Below are positions 44,320 through 54,061 of a DNA stretch of 64,000 nt, in pieces; the first letter of the stretch is position 1; every line of letters begins with the position of its first letter. The stretch is taken from contig NZ_SSOM01000019.1 of the NCBI RefSeq assembly GCF_029871235.1, forward strand, positions 62,001 to 126,000. The letters run 5' to 3'. The notes under the pieces were generated by a model. The model was not told the DNA's origin and did no database searches. It was given only the letters and a program-made list of their open reading frames with translations. Made by a program: the position numbers and the translations under genes. Source of the DNA: Pseudomonas sp. BN411 (GTDB lineage Bacteria; Pseudomonadota; Gammaproteobacteria; Pseudomonadales; Pseudomonadaceae).

Positions 44320-45270
44320 TCAGAGCGCGAATGGCAGCGGCAACTCCACCTTCTGCCGCTGCGCGAGACGCCGCTGGAACACACTCGGATCGTGGATCAG
44401 CACGTCCTGCCCGGCGAAGGCATTGGCGGCGATCAGGCGCGACAGCCAGAAGCGCACGCAGGCGATGCGCAGGGCGGTCGGCCAGAGTTCGGCTTCGGCG
44501 GCGGTGAAAGGGCGCAGCGCGGCGTAGGCGCCGAGCAGGGCGCGGGCGAGTTGGCCGTCGAGGCGGCCGTCGGCGTCCGAACACCAGTCGTTCAGGCAGA
44601 TGGCCAGGTCGTAGAGCATTGGCCCGGAGCAGGCGTTGTAGAAGTCGATCAGGCCGGACAGGTGGGGGCCGTCGAACAGGGCGTTGTCCTTGAACAGGTC
44701 GGCGTGCAGGTTGGCGCGCGGCAGGGCGAGGAAACGCGCCTTCACCTCGCCGATTTCCTTCAGCGCATCACGCAGCAGCGGCAGGGCCGTCTTGTCCAGT
44801 TGCAGGGCCAGCGCCGGGCCTTCATCGAGCATCCAGTCCAGGCCGCGATCGCTCTTGCGCTCCAGTACCCGCTCGCGGGTGGCCAGGTGCAGGCGCGCCA
44901 GCAGGGCACCGACCTCGGCGCAGTGGTGGGCATTGGGCTGGTGCACGTGCTTGCCCGGCAGGCGCGGTTGCAGCAGCGCCGGTTTGCCGGCGAGTTCGCG
45001 CAGGGCGTCGCCGCCCCCGGTGCGCAGCGCAAAAGGGACCGGCAGGTCCGCGTCGTGGAGCACATCCAGTAGTTCGATGAAGAACGGCAGGTCGTGGACC
45101 GGGCCGCGCTCCACCAGGGTCAGTACGTATTCACCCCCTTCCAGGCTGACGAAGAAGTTGCTGTTCTCGGAGCCTTCGGCGATGCCCTGGAAGTCCTTCA
45201 GCCGGCCCAGCCCGTAGGGGGCGAGGAAGTCTTCCAGTTCCGGACGTTCGAGCGGAGTGAATACAGACAT
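44320..45270 (-). CDS. thrB: Homoserine kinase, APH-like type
   Basis: The 316-residue kinase of the choline kinase/aminoglycoside phosphotransferase fold phosphorylates homoserine in threonine synthesis. The ATP-site region is EGSENSNFFVSLEGGEYVLTLVER, the catalytic loop is RANLHADLFKDNALF and the metal Asp is in GLIDFYNACSG. This non-GHMP type is the form found in pseudomonads. It faces convergent nrdJb; the DUF2782 gene lies 31 bases upstream on the same strand. Confidence 0.93.
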   Translation of the reverse strand: MSVFTPLERPELEDFLAPYGLGRLKDFQGIAEGSENSNFFVSLEGGEYVLTLVERGPVHDLPFFIELLDVLHDADLPVPFALRTGGGDALRELAGKPALLQPRLPGKHVHQPNAHHCAEVGALLARLHLATRERVLERKSDRGLDWMLDEGPALALQLDKTALPLLRDALKEIGEVKARFLALPRANLHADLFKDNALFDGPHLSGLIDFYNACSGPMLYDLAICLNDWCSDADGRLDGQLARALLGAYAALRPFTAAEAELWPTALRIACVRFWLSRLIAANAFAGQDVLIHDPSVFQRRLAQRQKVELPLPFAL

Positions 45271-45301
45271 TGGACTACCTTGTTACGGGGTTGCGTGTGC
45301 G

Positions 45302-45583
45302 CTACCAGCTGAAGATTTCCCAGGCTGGGATGAGCATGTCGGGATAATCCGAGCGGACGAAATTGTTTTCGCCGTCGGCGCGGACCAGGAAGTACGGCTT
45401 GCCACCCTTGGGGGTCACCTTGATGGCGTAGAGGATGCCGTTGACGCGGTATTCCTGGATGGTCTTGTCGCCTTCCTGGCGGATGGTCACGTCCGGCTCG
45501 GCGGACGGCTCGTCTGCGGCGAAGGTGGCGACTGGTGCGAGAGCCAGCAGGCTGGCCAGCAAAAGGCGGTTCAGTGCGCGCAT
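45302..45583 (-). CDS. Small secreted DUF2782 protein
   Basis: The 93-residue precursor has a signal peptide (ALNRLLLASLLALAPVATFA) and the body VTIRQEGDKTIQEYRVNGILYAIKVTPKGGKPYFLVRADGENNF. AAGG lies five bases before ATG 45583, which replaces the longer reading from 45655. It is conserved between polA and thrB in Pseudomonas. Function unknown. Confidence 0.87.
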   Translation of the reverse strand: MRALNRLLLASLLALAPVATFAADEPSAEPDVTIRQEGDKTIQEYRVNGILYAIKVTPKGGKPYFLVRADGENNFVRSDYPDMLIPAWEIFSW

Positions 45584-45657
45584 GGTAACCTTGTCCCTTC
45601 TCGTCAATGATCGGTCCATTCTACTTCGGGTCCGGTGAATAAAGGTTGAATTCACGC

Positions 45658-48405
45658 ATGAGCCAAGCCCCCCTCGTCCTGGTGGACGGATCCTCCTACC
45701 TGTACCGCGCCTTCCATGCCTTGCCGCCGCTGACCACTTCGGCCGGCCTGCCCACGGGCGCGGTCAAAGGCGTGCTGAACATGCTCAAGAGCCTGCGCCG
45801 GCAGTTCCCGGACAGCCCCTTCGCGGTGGTGTTCGACGCCAAGGGCGGCACCTTCCGCGATGAAATGTTCGCCGAGTACAAGGCCAATCGCCCCTCGATG
45901 CCGGATGAGCTGCGCGTGCAGGTGGAGCCGTTGCATGCCAGCGTGCGCGCACTGGGGCTGCCGCTGCTCTGTGTGGAGGGCGTGGAAGCCGACGACGTGA
46001 TCGGCACCCTGGCCCGGCAGAGTGCAGCGGGCGGGCGTCCGGTGGTGATCTCCACCGGTGACAAGGACATGGCGCAGTTGGTCGACGGGCACATTACGCT
46101 GGTCAACACCATGACCGGTAGCACGCTGGACGTGGATGGCGTGAAGGAGAAATTCGGTGTCGGTCCTGAGCTCATCATCGACTACTTGGCGCTGATGGGG
46201 GACAAGGTGGACAACATCCCCGGCGTGCCCGGCGTCGGCGAGAAGACCGCCCTCGGCCTGCTCACCGGCGTGGGTGGTGGCCTGGATGTCCTCTACGCCA
46301 GCCTGGACAAGGTACCCGCCCTGCCGATCCGTGGCGCCAAGGGCCTGCCGGCCAAGCTCGAAGAGCACAAGGACATGGCCTACCTGTCCTACAAGCTGGC
46401 GACCATCAAGTGCGACGTCGAGCTGAACGTCGAGATCGACGCCCTGCACCCCGGAGAACCCGACCGCGAGGCCCTGGCCGAGCTGTATCGCACCCTGGAA
46501 TTCAAGACCTGGCTGGACGACCTGCAGCGCCAGGCCAAGTCCGATGGCGAGCAACTGGAACTTGTCGAAGCTGCGCCCGCCAAGGCCGAGGCGCGCTATG
46601 AGGTGGTCCTGGAGCAGGCGCAGTTCGATGCCTGGCTGAAGAAGCTGGAAGCCGCCCCGCTGTTCGCCTTCGACACTGAAACCACCAGCATCGACGCCCA
46701 GCAGGCGCAGGTGGTGGGAGTGTCTTTTGCTGTGGAAGCCGGTGAAGCCGCCTACGTGCCCCTGGCCCACAGCTATATGGGCGTACCGGCGCAGCTTGAT
46801 CGCGACGCCGTGCTCAAGGCCCTCAAGCCGCTGCTGGAAGACCCAAACAAGGCCAAGGTCGGCCAGCATGCCAAGTACGACATGAACGTCCTGGCCAATG
46901 CCACGACGCCTATCGCCGTACAGGGCATCACCTTCGACACCATGCTCGAGTCCTACGTGCTGGACGCCACGGCCACCCGCCACGACATGGACAGCCTGTC
47001 CCTCAAGTACCTGGGGCACAGCACCATCCGTTTCGAAGACATTGCCGGCAAAGGCGCCAAGCAGCTGACCTTCGACCAGATCGCCATCGAGCAGGCCGGC
47101 CCCTATGCGGCGGAAGATGCCGACGTCACCCTGCGCCTGCACCAGACCCTGTGGCAGAAGCTGGAAGCCATTCCCTCCCTGGCCAAGGTGCTGCGCGAAA
47201 TCGAGATGCCGCTGGTGCCGGTCCTGGCACGCATCGAGCGCAACGGCGCCTACGTCGACGGCACGTTGCTGGGCCAGCAGAGCCTGGAGCTGGGCGAGAA
47301 GATGGTTGCCCTGGAGCGCCAGGCATTCGAGCTGGCCGGGCAGGAGTTCAACCTTGGCTCACCCAAGCAGCTCGGCGCCATCCTCTATGAAAAGCTCGGC
47401 CTGCCAGTGCTGGCCAAGACCGCGACCGGCCAGCCTTCCACTGCCGAGAACGTGCTCGCTGACCTCGCCGAACAGGATTACGAGCTGCCCAAGGTGATCA
47501 TGCAGTACCGCTCCCTGAGCAAGCTCAAGAGCACCTACACCGACAAGCTGCCGGAGCAGATCAACCCGCGCACCGGACGTATCCACACGTCCTACCACCA
47601 GGCGGTGGCGGCGACCGGGCGCCTGTCGTCCTCCGATCCGAACCTGCAGAACATCCCGATCCGCACCGCCGAGGGCCGTCGCATCCGCCAGGCCTTCGTC
47701 GCGCCCAAGGGCTACAAGCTGTTGGCGGCGGACTATTCGCAGATCGAGCTGCGCATCATGGCCCACCTGGCCAAGGATGAAGGCCTGCTGGACGCCTTCC
47801 GCCATGACCGCGACGTGCACCGTGCCACCGCTTCCGAGGTGTTCGGCGTGCCGCTGGACGAGGTCACCTCGAACCAGCGCCGCAGCGCCAAGGCGATCAA
47901 CTTCGGCCTGATCTACGGCATGAGCGCCTTCGGCCTGGCCAAGCAGATCGGCGTCGAGCGCAAGGAAGCCCAGGCTTACATCGACCGCTACTTCGCTCGC
48001 TATCCCGGTGTGCTGGCTTATATGGAGCGCACCCGCGAGCAGGCCGCGCAGCAGGGCTTCGTCGAAACCCTGTTCGGCCGCCGCCTGTACCTGCCGGAAA
48101 TCCACTCCAAGAACCAGGCCATGCGCAAGGGCGCCGAGCGCACCGCGATCAACGCGCCGATGCAGGGCACCGCGGCCGATATCATGAAGCGCGCCATGGT
48201 GGCCGTGGATAACTGGCTGCAGGAAAGCGGCCTGGACGTCCGCGTCATCCTTCAGGTGCACGACGAACTGGTGCTGGAAGTGCGCGAGGACCTGGTGGAT
48301 CAGGTTTCCGAGCAGATTCGTCCGCTCATGAGCGGTGCCGCCGAGCTGGATGTGCCGCTGGTGGTGGAAGTGGGCGTGGGTGACAACTGGGATGAGGCGC
48401 ACTGA
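45658..48405 (+). CDS. polA: DNA polymerase I
   Basis: The 915-residue product has all three domains. The 5'-3' exonuclease (1-300) contains [13 protein letters not shown] and [18 protein letters not shown]. The proofreading exonuclease (about 325-520) keeps FDTETTSID, so 3'-5' activity is probably intact. The polymerase carries motif [14 protein letters not shown], motif [17 protein letters not shown] and motif [11 protein letters not shown]. It fills gaps in repair and removes Okazaki RNA primers. ATG 45658 is used rather than TTG 45646. Confidence 0.97.
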   Translation: MSQAPLVLVDGSSYLYRAFHALPPLTTSAGLPTGAVKGVLNMLKSLRRQFPDSPFAVVFDAKGGTFRDEMFAEYKANRPSMPDELRVQVEPLHASVRALGLPLLCVEGVEADDVIGTLARQSAAGGRPVVISTGDKDMAQLVDGHITLVNTMTGSTLDVDGVKEKFGVGPELIIDYLALMGDKVDNIPGVPGVGEKTALGLLTGVGGGLDVLYASLDKVPALPIRGAKGLPAKLEEHKDMAYLSYKLATIKCDVELNVEIDALHPGEPDREALAELYRTLEFKTWLDDLQRQAKSDGEQLELVEAAPAKAEARYEVVLEQAQFDAWLKKLEAAPLFAFDTETTSIDAQQAQVVGVSFAVEAGEAAYVPLAHSYMGVPAQLDRDAVLKALKPLLEDPNKAKVGQHAKYDMNVLANATTPIAVQGITFDTMLESYVLDATATRHDMDSLSLKYLGHSTIRFEDIAGKGAKQLTFDQIAIEQAGPYAAEDADVTLRLHQTLWQKLEAIPSLAKVLREIEMPLVPVLARIERNGAYVDGTLLGQQSLELGEKMVALERQAFELAGQEFNLGSPKQLGAILYEKLGLPVLAKTATGQPSTAENVLADLAEQDYELPKVIMQYRSLSKLKSTYTDKLPEQINPRTGRIHTSYHQAVAATGRLSSSDPNLQNIPIRTAEGRRIRQAFVAPKGYKLLAADYSQIELRIMAHLAKDEGLLDAFRHDRDVHRATASEVFGVPLDEVTSNQRRSAKAINFGLIYGMSAFGLAKQIGVERKEAQAYIDRYFARYPGVLAYMERTREQAAQQGFVETLFGRRLYLPEIHSKNQAMRKGAERTAINAPMQGTAADIMKRAMVAVDNWLQESGLDVRVILQVHDELVLEVREDLVDQVSEQIRPLMSGAAELDVPLVVEVGVGDNWDEAH

Positions 48406-48422
48406 GTGCGCCTTCGGGGCGA

Positions 48423-48450
48423 GCATTTGTTTCACAGCTGAAACAGATGC
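48423..48450 (+). terminator. Probable polA terminator
   Basis: GCATTTGTTTCA-CAGC-TGAAACAGATGC is a 12-base-pair stem with one G-T pair followed by TTATTT, 17 bases after the polA stop. Confidence 0.75.
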
Positions 48451-48509
48451 TTATTTCCTGATCGAATAAACAGATTTTTTTGATAGCAAACTGTTTTTAG
48501 GGGCGGTCT

Positions 48510-48537
48510 GAACTTTCTGCGAGGCAGGGGAGTCACA
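48510..48537 (+). promoter_or_regulatory. Candidate AlgU (sigma-22) promoter for ErsA
   Basis: GAACTT at 48510-48515 and TCACA at 48533-48537 are 17 bases apart, matching the envelope-stress sigma factor pattern. In P. aeruginosa the ErsA RNA, at the same position between polA and engB, is AlgU-dependent. Confidence 0.72.
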
Positions 48538-48542
48538 CACAT

Positions 48543-48673
48543 GAATGGCTGGTGAAGCCTTTCGATGCTCCTTTTGCTGTGTTTAGTGTTGGCAGATATC
48601 TGAACCCCGCCCTAGCGGTTCAGACTTAGACCCCGAACTTCCCCCTCCCCATACGAAGTCCGGGGTTTTTTTT
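48543..48673 (+). ncRNA. ersA: ErsA-type small RNA (Spot 42-position sRNA)
   Basis: The locus between polA and engB, the AlgU-type promoter and a strong terminator fit ErsA. The transcript would be about 131 bases, close to the size known in P. aeruginosa. Its first half is pyrimidine-rich and probably single-stranded (CTCCTTTTGCTGTG near 48568), as in the reported ErsA target-pairing region. It ends with a stem CCCCG...CGGGG and eight T. The 5' end is inferred from promoter spacing only. Confidence 0.8.
48631..48673 (+). terminator. ErsA terminator
   Basis: CCCCG-A-ACTTC pairs with GAAGT-C-CGGGG (one mismatch) around a C-rich loop, followed by eight T. It lies just before the convergent engB stop. 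Confidence 0.88.
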
Positions 48674-48682
48674 GCCCGGAAT

Positions 48683-49324
48683 TCAGGCTTCGGCCTCGCC
48701 TTCTTCCAGATCCAGCTGCAGCCAGTGCGCCAGCACTGCATGGGCTTCCTCGATGCCCTGGCGCTTGGGCGCCGAGAACAGCTGGATGCTCACGCCCTCG
48801 CCCCAGCCCTTGCGGATTTCCTGACGCACCTTGAGCAGGGCGTTCTTCGCCGCGCCGAAGGCCAGCTTGTCGGCCTTGGTCAGCAGGATGTGCATGGGCA
48901 TGTTGCCGGCGGTGGACCAGTCCAGCATCAGGCGGTCGAAGTCGGTCAGCGGGTGGCGGATGTCCATCATCAGGATCAGCCCGGCGAGGCTTTCGCGGCT
49001 GCTGAGGTAGGCCTCCAGGTGATGCTGCCAGTGTTGCTTGAGGGGGATCGGCACCTTGGCGTAGCCGTAGCCGGGCAGGTCTACCAGGCGACGTTCTTCA
49101 TCCAGGGAGAAGAAGTTCAGCAGCTGGGTGCGCCCCGGGGTTTTCGAGGTGCGCGCCAGGCTGGCGTGGGTCAGGGTGTTCAGTGCGCTCGACTTGCCGG
49201 CGTTGGAACGCCCGGCAAAGGCCACTTCCAGGCCGCTGTCCGGCGGGCACTGGTCGACCTTGGCGGCACTGATGAGGAAGCGGGCTTGTTGGCACAGGCC
49301 AAGAATGGGGTTCTTCAATGACAT
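48683..49324 (-). CDS. engB: Ribosome biogenesis GTPase
   Basis: The 213-residue GTPase (YsxC/YihA family) has G1 [10 protein letters not shown]2/G3 around [13 protein letters not shown] and [11 protein letters not shown]4 LTKADKL and G5 FSAPKRQG. It helps assemble the 50S ribosomal subunit. It is convergent with polA and divergent from the cytochrome gene, as in other pseudomonads. Confidence 0.95.
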   Translation of the reverse strand: MSLKNPILGLCQQARFLISAAKVDQCPPDSGLEVAFAGRSNAGKSSALNTLTHASLARTSKTPGRTQLLNFFSLDEERRLVDLPGYGYAKVPIPLKQHWQHHLEAYLSSRESLAGLILMMDIRHPLTDFDRLMLDWSTAGNMPMHILLTKADKLAFGAAKNALLKVRQEIRKGWGEGVSIQLFSAPKRQGIEEAHAVLAHWLQLDLEEGEAEA

Positions 49325-49368
49325 GGGGAATCCAAGGGTGCGACGCGGTGTCGCATAGGGCGGTTTCG

Positions 49369-49397
49369 TTTCCGTTTATGCCTCGCCAGTATATAAT
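49369..49397 (+). promoter_or_regulatory. Candidate sigma-70 promoter for cytochrome genes
   Basis: A consensus -10 TATAAT at 49392-49397 lies about 100 bases upstream of the cytochrome start. The -35 region (TTTCCG near 49369) is poor. Confidence 0.5.
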
Positions 49398-49499
49398 GCC
49401 GCAGATTTAGTGTGCGCTTTATCCCCCAGGGTCTGGTGTCCACGGCAACGACCGACGCACGAAAGAATGCGCGGCAATGCCCTCCCGATGAGGTTGATC

Positions 49500-49790
49500 A
49501 TGAAGAAAGTACTGCTCGTCGCTAGCCTTGCGGCGCTGTCCTTCGCCGCTCAGGCGGCTCAGGATCCGGAAGCGGTTTTCAACAGGGCCTGTGGTGCCTG
49601 TCACTCTGGTCAGCTGCCGATGGCGCCGAAAAAGGGCGACAAGGCTGCCTGGGAACCGCGACTGGCCAAGGGCATCGACACTCTGGTGCAGAGCGTCACC
49701 AATGGTTTGAACGCCATGCCGCCGAAAGGCCTGTGCATGGATTGCAGCGCCGAGGACTACAAGGCCGTCATCCAATGGATGAGCCAATAA
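49500..49790 (+). CDS. Small monoheme cytochrome c5-like protein
   Basis: The 96-residue precursor has a signal peptide ending AQAA. Heme motif CGACH follows FNRA at about residue 34, and MPPKGLCMDCS near the end supplies the axial Met and an extra Cys pair characteristic of cytochrome c5. GAGG precedes ATG 49500; the frame from 49410 is longer but has no ribosome site. It probably carries electrons in the periplasm to oxidases, next to cytochrome c4. Confidence 0.9.
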   Translation: MKKVLLVASLAALSFAAQAAQDPEAVFNRACGACHSGQLPMAPKKGDKAAWEPRLAKGIDTLVQSVTNGLNAMPPKGLCMDCSAEDYKAVIQWMSQ

Positions 49791-49841
49791 AGTAGCCCGG
49801 CACATAACACCTTTACCCTTTAGCCGTAGTTGGATTAGCTG

Positions 49842-50447
49842 ATGAACAAAGTAATCGTGAGTCTGCTGTTGACCCTGGGCATCACCGGCATGGCCCACGC
49901 CGCTGGCGACGCCAAGGCTGGCCAGGCCAAGGCCGCTGTTTGTGGCGCTTGCCACGGTCCCGATGGCAACAGTGCCGCCCCGAACTTCCCGAAACTGGCT
50001 GGCCAGGGCGAACGCTACCTGCTCAAGCAGATGAAGGACATCAAGGCCGGTAACCGCACCGTGTTGGAAATGACCGGCCTGCTGACCAACATCAGCGACC
50101 AGGACCTGGCTGACATCGCCGCCTACTTCTCCAGCCAGAAGGGCAGCGTCGGTGCCGCCGACCCGAAAGTGGTCGCCCGTGGTGAAGCCCTCTTCCGTGG
50201 CGGCAAGCTGGACCAAGGCATGCCTGCCTGCACCGGCTGCCACGCTCCGGACGGCTCCGGCAACCCGACTGCCGGCTTCCCGCACCTGGGCGGCCAGCAT
50301 GCCCAGTACGTGGCCAAGCAGCTGACCGACTTCCGCGAAGGCAACCGCACCAACGATGGTGACACCATGGTCATGCGCGGCATCGCGGCCAAGCTGAGCA
50401 ACAAGGATATCGAAGCGGTTTCCAGCTACATCCAGGGTCTGCACTAA
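49842..50447 (+). CDS. cc4: Cytochrome c4, diheme
   Basis: The 201-residue precursor has a signal ending AHAA and two tandem cytochrome domains with CGACH (about residue 34) and CTGCH (about 130). Cytochrome c4 is a major electron donor to cbb3 and aa3 oxidases in Pseudomonas. It is 51 bases downstream of the c5-like gene and probably shares its transcript. A strong terminator follows. Confidence 0.95.
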   Translation: MNKVIVSLLLTLGITGMAHAAGDAKAGQAKAAVCGACHGPDGNSAAPNFPKLAGQGERYLLKQMKDIKAGNRTVLEMTGLLTNISDQDLADIAAYFSSQKGSVGAADPKVVARGEALFRGGKLDQGMPACTGCHAPDGSGNPTAGFPHLGGQHAQYVAKQLTDFREGNRTNDGDTMVMRGIAAKLSNKDIEAVSSYIQGLH

Positions 50448-50472
50448 GACCCGTTGTCTGGAATCTGAACAA

Positions 50473-50495
50473 GGGTGGCCTAGGCCACCCTTTTT
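50473..50495 (+). terminator. Terminator after cytochrome c4
   Basis: GGGTGGCC-TA-GGCCACCC followed by five T. Confidence 0.93.
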
Positions 50496-50589
50496 CGTTC
50501 TGCGGCCCGCTACAATGGCCGGAACCCGCTGTGTAGCCGCAGGTCGAATCATCGCCCTCGCGGCCCCATTACCCCTCAAGGAGTGAAGC

Positions 50590-51222
50590 ATGCGTAACCT
50601 GATCCTTTCCGCCGTTCTTGCCGGTGCCAGCCTGCTGGGCATGAGCGCCGTCCAGGCTGACGACATCGAGGCCGGCAAGCAGTACGTCGAGCTGAGCAGC
50701 CCGGTTCCGGTATCCGTACCCGGCAAGATCGAAGTGGTGGAGCTGTTCTGGTACGGCTGCCCGCACTGCTATCAGTTCGAGCCGACCCTCAATCCCTGGG
50801 CCGAGAAGCTGCCGGAAGACGTGAACTTCGTGCGCATTCCTGCCATGTTCGGCGGCCTGTGGAACGTCCACGGCCAGCTGTTCATCACCCTCGAAAGCAT
50901 GAAGGTCGAGCATCAGGTACACAAAGCCGTGTTCGATGCCATCCACAAGGAAGGCAAGAAGCTGGCTACCCCGGAAGAGATGGCTGAATTCCTCGCTGGC
51001 CAGGGCGTGGACAAGGACGCCTTCCTCAAGGCCTACAACTCCTTTGCCGTGAAGGGCCAGATGGAGAAAGCCAAGAAGCTGGCCATGGCCTACCAGATCA
51101 CCGGCGTTCCGACCCTGGTGGTCAATGGCAAGTACCGTTTCGACATCAGCTCCTCGGGTGGCCCGGAGCAGACCCTCAAGGTCGCCGAACACCTGATCGA
51201 GAAGGAGCGCGCCGCGAAGTAA
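50590..51222 (+). CDS. dsbA: Periplasmic thiol:disulfide oxidase
   Basis: The 210-residue precursor has a signal ending VQA and a thioredoxin-like fold with helical insert. Active site is Cys57-Pro-His-Cys60 in FWYGCPHCYQFEP, with the cis-Pro loop in ITGVPTLVVNGKY. It introduces disulfide bonds into exported proteins, here probably including the cysteine-paired small secreted proteins elsewhere in the window. AAGGAG precedes ATG 50590. Confidence 0.96.
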   Translation: MRNLILSAVLAGASLLGMSAVQADDIEAGKQYVELSSPVPVSVPGKIEVVELFWYGCPHCYQFEPTLNPWAEKLPEDVNFVRIPAMFGGLWNVHGQLFITLESMKVEHQVHKAVFDAIHKEGKKLATPEEMAEFLAGQGVDKDAFLKAYNSFAVKGQMEKAKKLAMAYQITGVPTLVVNGKYRFDISSSGGPEQTLKVAEHLIEKERAAK

Positions 51223-51238
51223 GCGGCGCATTCGCCCG

Positions 51239-52117
51239 ATGCTGCGACGCTGGGTGGGTGAGCGGGCGGCGAGCTCGTGCGATGCACGGGTGAACCCCCA
51301 TTGCGACAGGGGCGGGCTGCCCGCCGATGGCCGCCTGCGCTTGCTCAGCTTCAACATCCAGGTCGGCATCAGCACCGAGCGATACCGTCACTACCTGACC
51401 CGTGGCTGGCAGCACCTGCTGCCGCACACGGGCCGCGCCGGAAATCTCCAGCGCATTGGCAGCCTGCTCGGCGACTACGACCTGGTCGCCCTGCAGGAAG
51501 CCGACGGCGGCAGCATCCGCTCCGGCTACATCAACCAGGTCGAGCATCTCGCCCAGCTTGGCGACTTCCCCTACTGGTACCAGCAGCTCAATCGCAATCT
51601 CGGGCGCATCGCCCAGCACAGCAATGGCCTGCTCAGCCGCCTGCAACCCAGCCTGTTGGAAGACCATCCCCTGCCGGGCCCGCCCGGTCGCGGCGCGATC
51701 CTGATGCGCTTCGGCAAGGGCTCCGACGCCCTCGCCGTGGTGATGATGCACCTGTCCCTCGGCGCCCGTACCCGCACTCGCCAACTGGCGTACATCCGCG
51801 AGTTGGTGGCCGGCTATCGCCACCTGGTGCTGATGGGCGACATGAACACCCACGCCAATGACCTGCTGGAGCGCTCGCCCCTGCGCGACCTCGGCCTCCT
51901 GGCCCCGCAGGTCGAAGCGACCTTTCCCAGCTGGCGGCCACAGCGCTGTCTCGACCACATCCTGCTCAGCCCCAGCCTGACCCTGGAGCGGGTGGCGGTG
52001 CTCAGCCAGCCCATATCCGACCACCTGCCCGTGGCCGTGGACATCCGCCTGCCGGTCGAACTGCAGGCCGACTTGCCCCTTGCCCTCAGCCAACCCACGC
52101 GCGGAATCCCTGCATGA
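51239..52117 (+). CDS. Endonuclease/exonuclease/phosphatase family protein
   Basis: The 292-residue product has [11 protein letters not shown] (Asn-based motif), VALQEADGG (metal Glu), [11 protein letters not shown] (Asp and Asn) and [10 protein letters not shown] (catalytic Asp-His at the C terminus), the complete EEP-fold set. The substrate could be nucleic acid, a phosphoinositide-like lipid or another phosphodiester. It overlaps dgcH by four bases and follows dsbA by 16. The first 30 residues are arginine-rich and may not all be translated. Confidence 0.88.
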   Translation: MLRRWVGERAASSCDARVNPHCDRGGLPADGRLRLLSFNIQVGISTERYRHYLTRGWQHLLPHTGRAGNLQRIGSLLGDYDLVALQEADGGSIRSGYINQVEHLAQLGDFPYWYQQLNRNLGRIAQHSNGLLSRLQPSLLEDHPLPGPPGRGAILMRFGKGSDALAVVMMHLSLGARTRTRQLAYIRELVAGYRHLVLMGDMNTHANDLLERSPLRDLGLLAPQVEATFPSWRPQRCLDHILLSPSLTLERVAVLSQPISDHLPVAVDIRLPVELQADLPLALSQPTRGIPA

Positions 52118-54057
52118 GCGACGACGCCCAGCGCTGGAAAACCAAATACCTGGAAAACCTCGAACAGCAGGAGAAGCTGGAAAGGCGCTGGGATGCCCGC
52201 CTCGACCTGCTGCGTCGTGGCCTGGTGCGCAGCTCCCTGGCGGCCGAGGGCTCCGACAAGGCGGTCGACCAGTGCATGCAGGAGCTGCGCGAAATCATCC
52301 GCGGCGAGCAGATGGACGCTGGCCTCGCGGCCCTGATTCCGCGCCTGGAAAAGGCGGTGCTGGACTCCGAGCAACGCCGCCAGCAGCGCGTGGAACAGAA
52401 CGTCAGCGCCCTGACCGGTATCACCAGCCGCCTGCTCGCCCTCGACCTGCCCCGGGAAGTGCGCAAGGGCCTCAAGCAGTTCGCCAAGCGCATCGACGAA
52501 CGTGCGCGCCAATCCCGCGAGCTGCCGGCAGTGCTGGCCGAGCTGGGCGTGCTTCAGGGCCAGGCACTGCAGGCGCTTACCAATGAAGACGCGACGGTCG
52601 CCAGGCCCGGCCTGCTGCAGCGCCTGTTCGGCAACGGACGCGACGAGCCTTCGGCCGAGGCCGCAGCTGCGCCAGCCGCTCCTGCTGCTCCGCAAGCCGA
52701 AGAGCGCTCCCGGACGGACGCACCTGCTCGCCAGGCAGACGCCCTGCCCGACCCCGTTGACCAGCGCCCGCCGAGCGAAACAGAGCCTGCCCCTGCCCGA
52801 CCGCTGCCAGCGCCCGTCGAGCCCGTGCTAGCCGCGCCCGCCTCCGCTGCCCCGGCGCGCAGCAGCACCCTCGACAGCCTGCCGCTGGCCGCCTCCATCC
52901 TGACCGGCGAGGGCGACCCCGAGTACGCCCTGCCGGCCCAGCCAGAGCCTGGCTACAGCGCCATCGCTCCCCATGTGGCCGACAGCCTGCGTTCACTGCT
53001 GGATGAGCTGGACCTGCCTGAACATCACCAGCCCCAGGCAGAAATGCTGCGCCAGCGCCTGCAAGGTGGGCTCAACTGGTACGAGCTGGTGCCGGTGCTG
53101 GATGACTTCGGCGTGCTGGTGCTGGCGGTAACCGACAATGGCCACCGCGAGTTCGCCGGCTACCTGAAACAGCTCAACCAGCGATTGGCGCTGTTCCTCG
53201 AACACCTCCGCGCCGCCCAGGAAGGTTATGCCGAGTCACTGGACAGCGCCCGCGCCCTGGACGACCAGCTGCGCGAACACGTCAGTGGCCTGCAGGCCAG
53301 CGTGCAGGACGCCACCGACCTGAACCATCTGAAGCAGAGCCTGGAGCATCGCCTCGACGGCCTGCTCGACACCATGAACCGCTACCAGCAGCAGCGCTCG
53401 GCGCGCGAGCAGGAAGTGGGCGAGCGCTTGCAGGCACTGATGGCACGGGTGGCGACCATGGAGGATGAAGCCAAGGTCTTCCACGACAACCTTGAGGTCC
53501 AGCGCCAGAAGGCGCTACAGGACCCCCTGACCGGCCTGCCCAACCGCGCCGCCTGGAACGAGCGGCTGGAGATCGAACAGGCTCGGCAGCAGCGCTACGG
53601 CGGCGACCTGCTGCTGGCGGTGATCGACATCGACCACTTCAAGCGCATCAACGACGGCTTCGGCCACCTGGCCGGCGACAAGGTGTTGAAGATCATCGCC
53701 GGTGAACTCGCCCGGCGCCTGCGTAAGACCGACTTCATCGCCCGCTTCGGTGGTGAGGAGTTCGTCCTGCTGTTGCCCTCCACTCCCGTGGAAGGCGGCA
53801 AGCAATTGCTGGAAAACCTGCGTGCGGCCATCGAAGCCTGCCCCTTCCACTTCAAGGGTGAGCGGGTGTCGATCACCCTCTCCGCCGGACTGACGACCTT
53901 GATGGCCGGTGAGCCCAGTGATGTCGCCTTCCAGCGTGCTGACCAGGCGCTCTATCGGGCCAAGCACCAAGGGCGTAATCGCGTCGAGCTGGCGCTGGTG
54001 CAGTCGCCGGACGGACGTGGCGAATCCGGTGCCCAGGGCTTGCCTCAACCGGTCTGA
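52114..54057 (+). CDS. dgcH: Diguanylate cyclase
   Basis: The 647-residue protein has no signal peptide. A helical N-terminal region (1-170), a Pro/Ala-rich linker (about 170-265) and a coiled-coil (about 340-460) precede the GGDEF domain. The active site is GGEEF at 546-550 and an inhibitory I-site RKTD lies at 537-540, five residues upstream, so product inhibition is expected. In P. aeruginosa the ortholog DgcH (PA5487) sustains basal cyclic di-GMP. ATG overlaps the preceding stop (ATGA). Confidence 0.93.
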   Translation: MSDDAQRWKTKYLENLEQQEKLERRWDARLDLLRRGLVRSSLAAEGSDKAVDQCMQELREIIRGEQMDAGLAALIPRLEKAVLDSEQRRQQRVEQNVSALTGITSRLLALDLPREVRKGLKQFAKRIDERARQSRELPAVLAELGVLQGQALQALTNEDATVARPGLLQRLFGNGRDEPSAEAAAAPAAPAAPQAEERSRTDAPARQADALPDPVDQRPPSETEPAPARPLPAPVEPVLAAPASAAPARSSTLDSLPLAASILTGEGDPEYALPAQPEPGYSAIAPHVADSLRSLLDELDLPEHHQPQAEMLRQRLQGGLNWYELVPVLDDFGVLVLAVTDNGHREFAGYLKQLNQRLALFLEHLRAAQEGYAESLDSARALDDQLREHVSGLQASVQDATDLNHLKQSLEHRLDGLLDTMNRYQQQRSAREQEVGERLQALMARVATMEDEAKVFHDNLEVQRQKALQDPLTGLPNRAAWNERLEIEQARQQRYGGDLLLAVIDIDHFKRINDGFGHLAGDKVLKIIAGELARRLRKTDFIARFGGEEFVLLLPSTPVEGGKQLLENLRAAIEACPFHFKGERVSITLSAGLTTLMAGEPSDVAFQRADQALYRAKHQGRNRVELALVQSPDGRGESGAQGLPQPV

Positions 54058-54061
54058 ATCC

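Noticed and set aside
45652-47142. 496-codon minus-strand frame inside polA, and similar long frames opposite nrdJa, prlC and coxA
   Set aside because: High GC removes stops from other frames. The products are Gln/His/Gly-rich without domains, and plus-strand genes are unambiguous.
48600-48625. A second small RNA or leader peptide inside the ErsA region
   Set aside because: The GAACC...GGTTC arms there are part of the ErsA fold and no separate promoter or ribosome site was seen.
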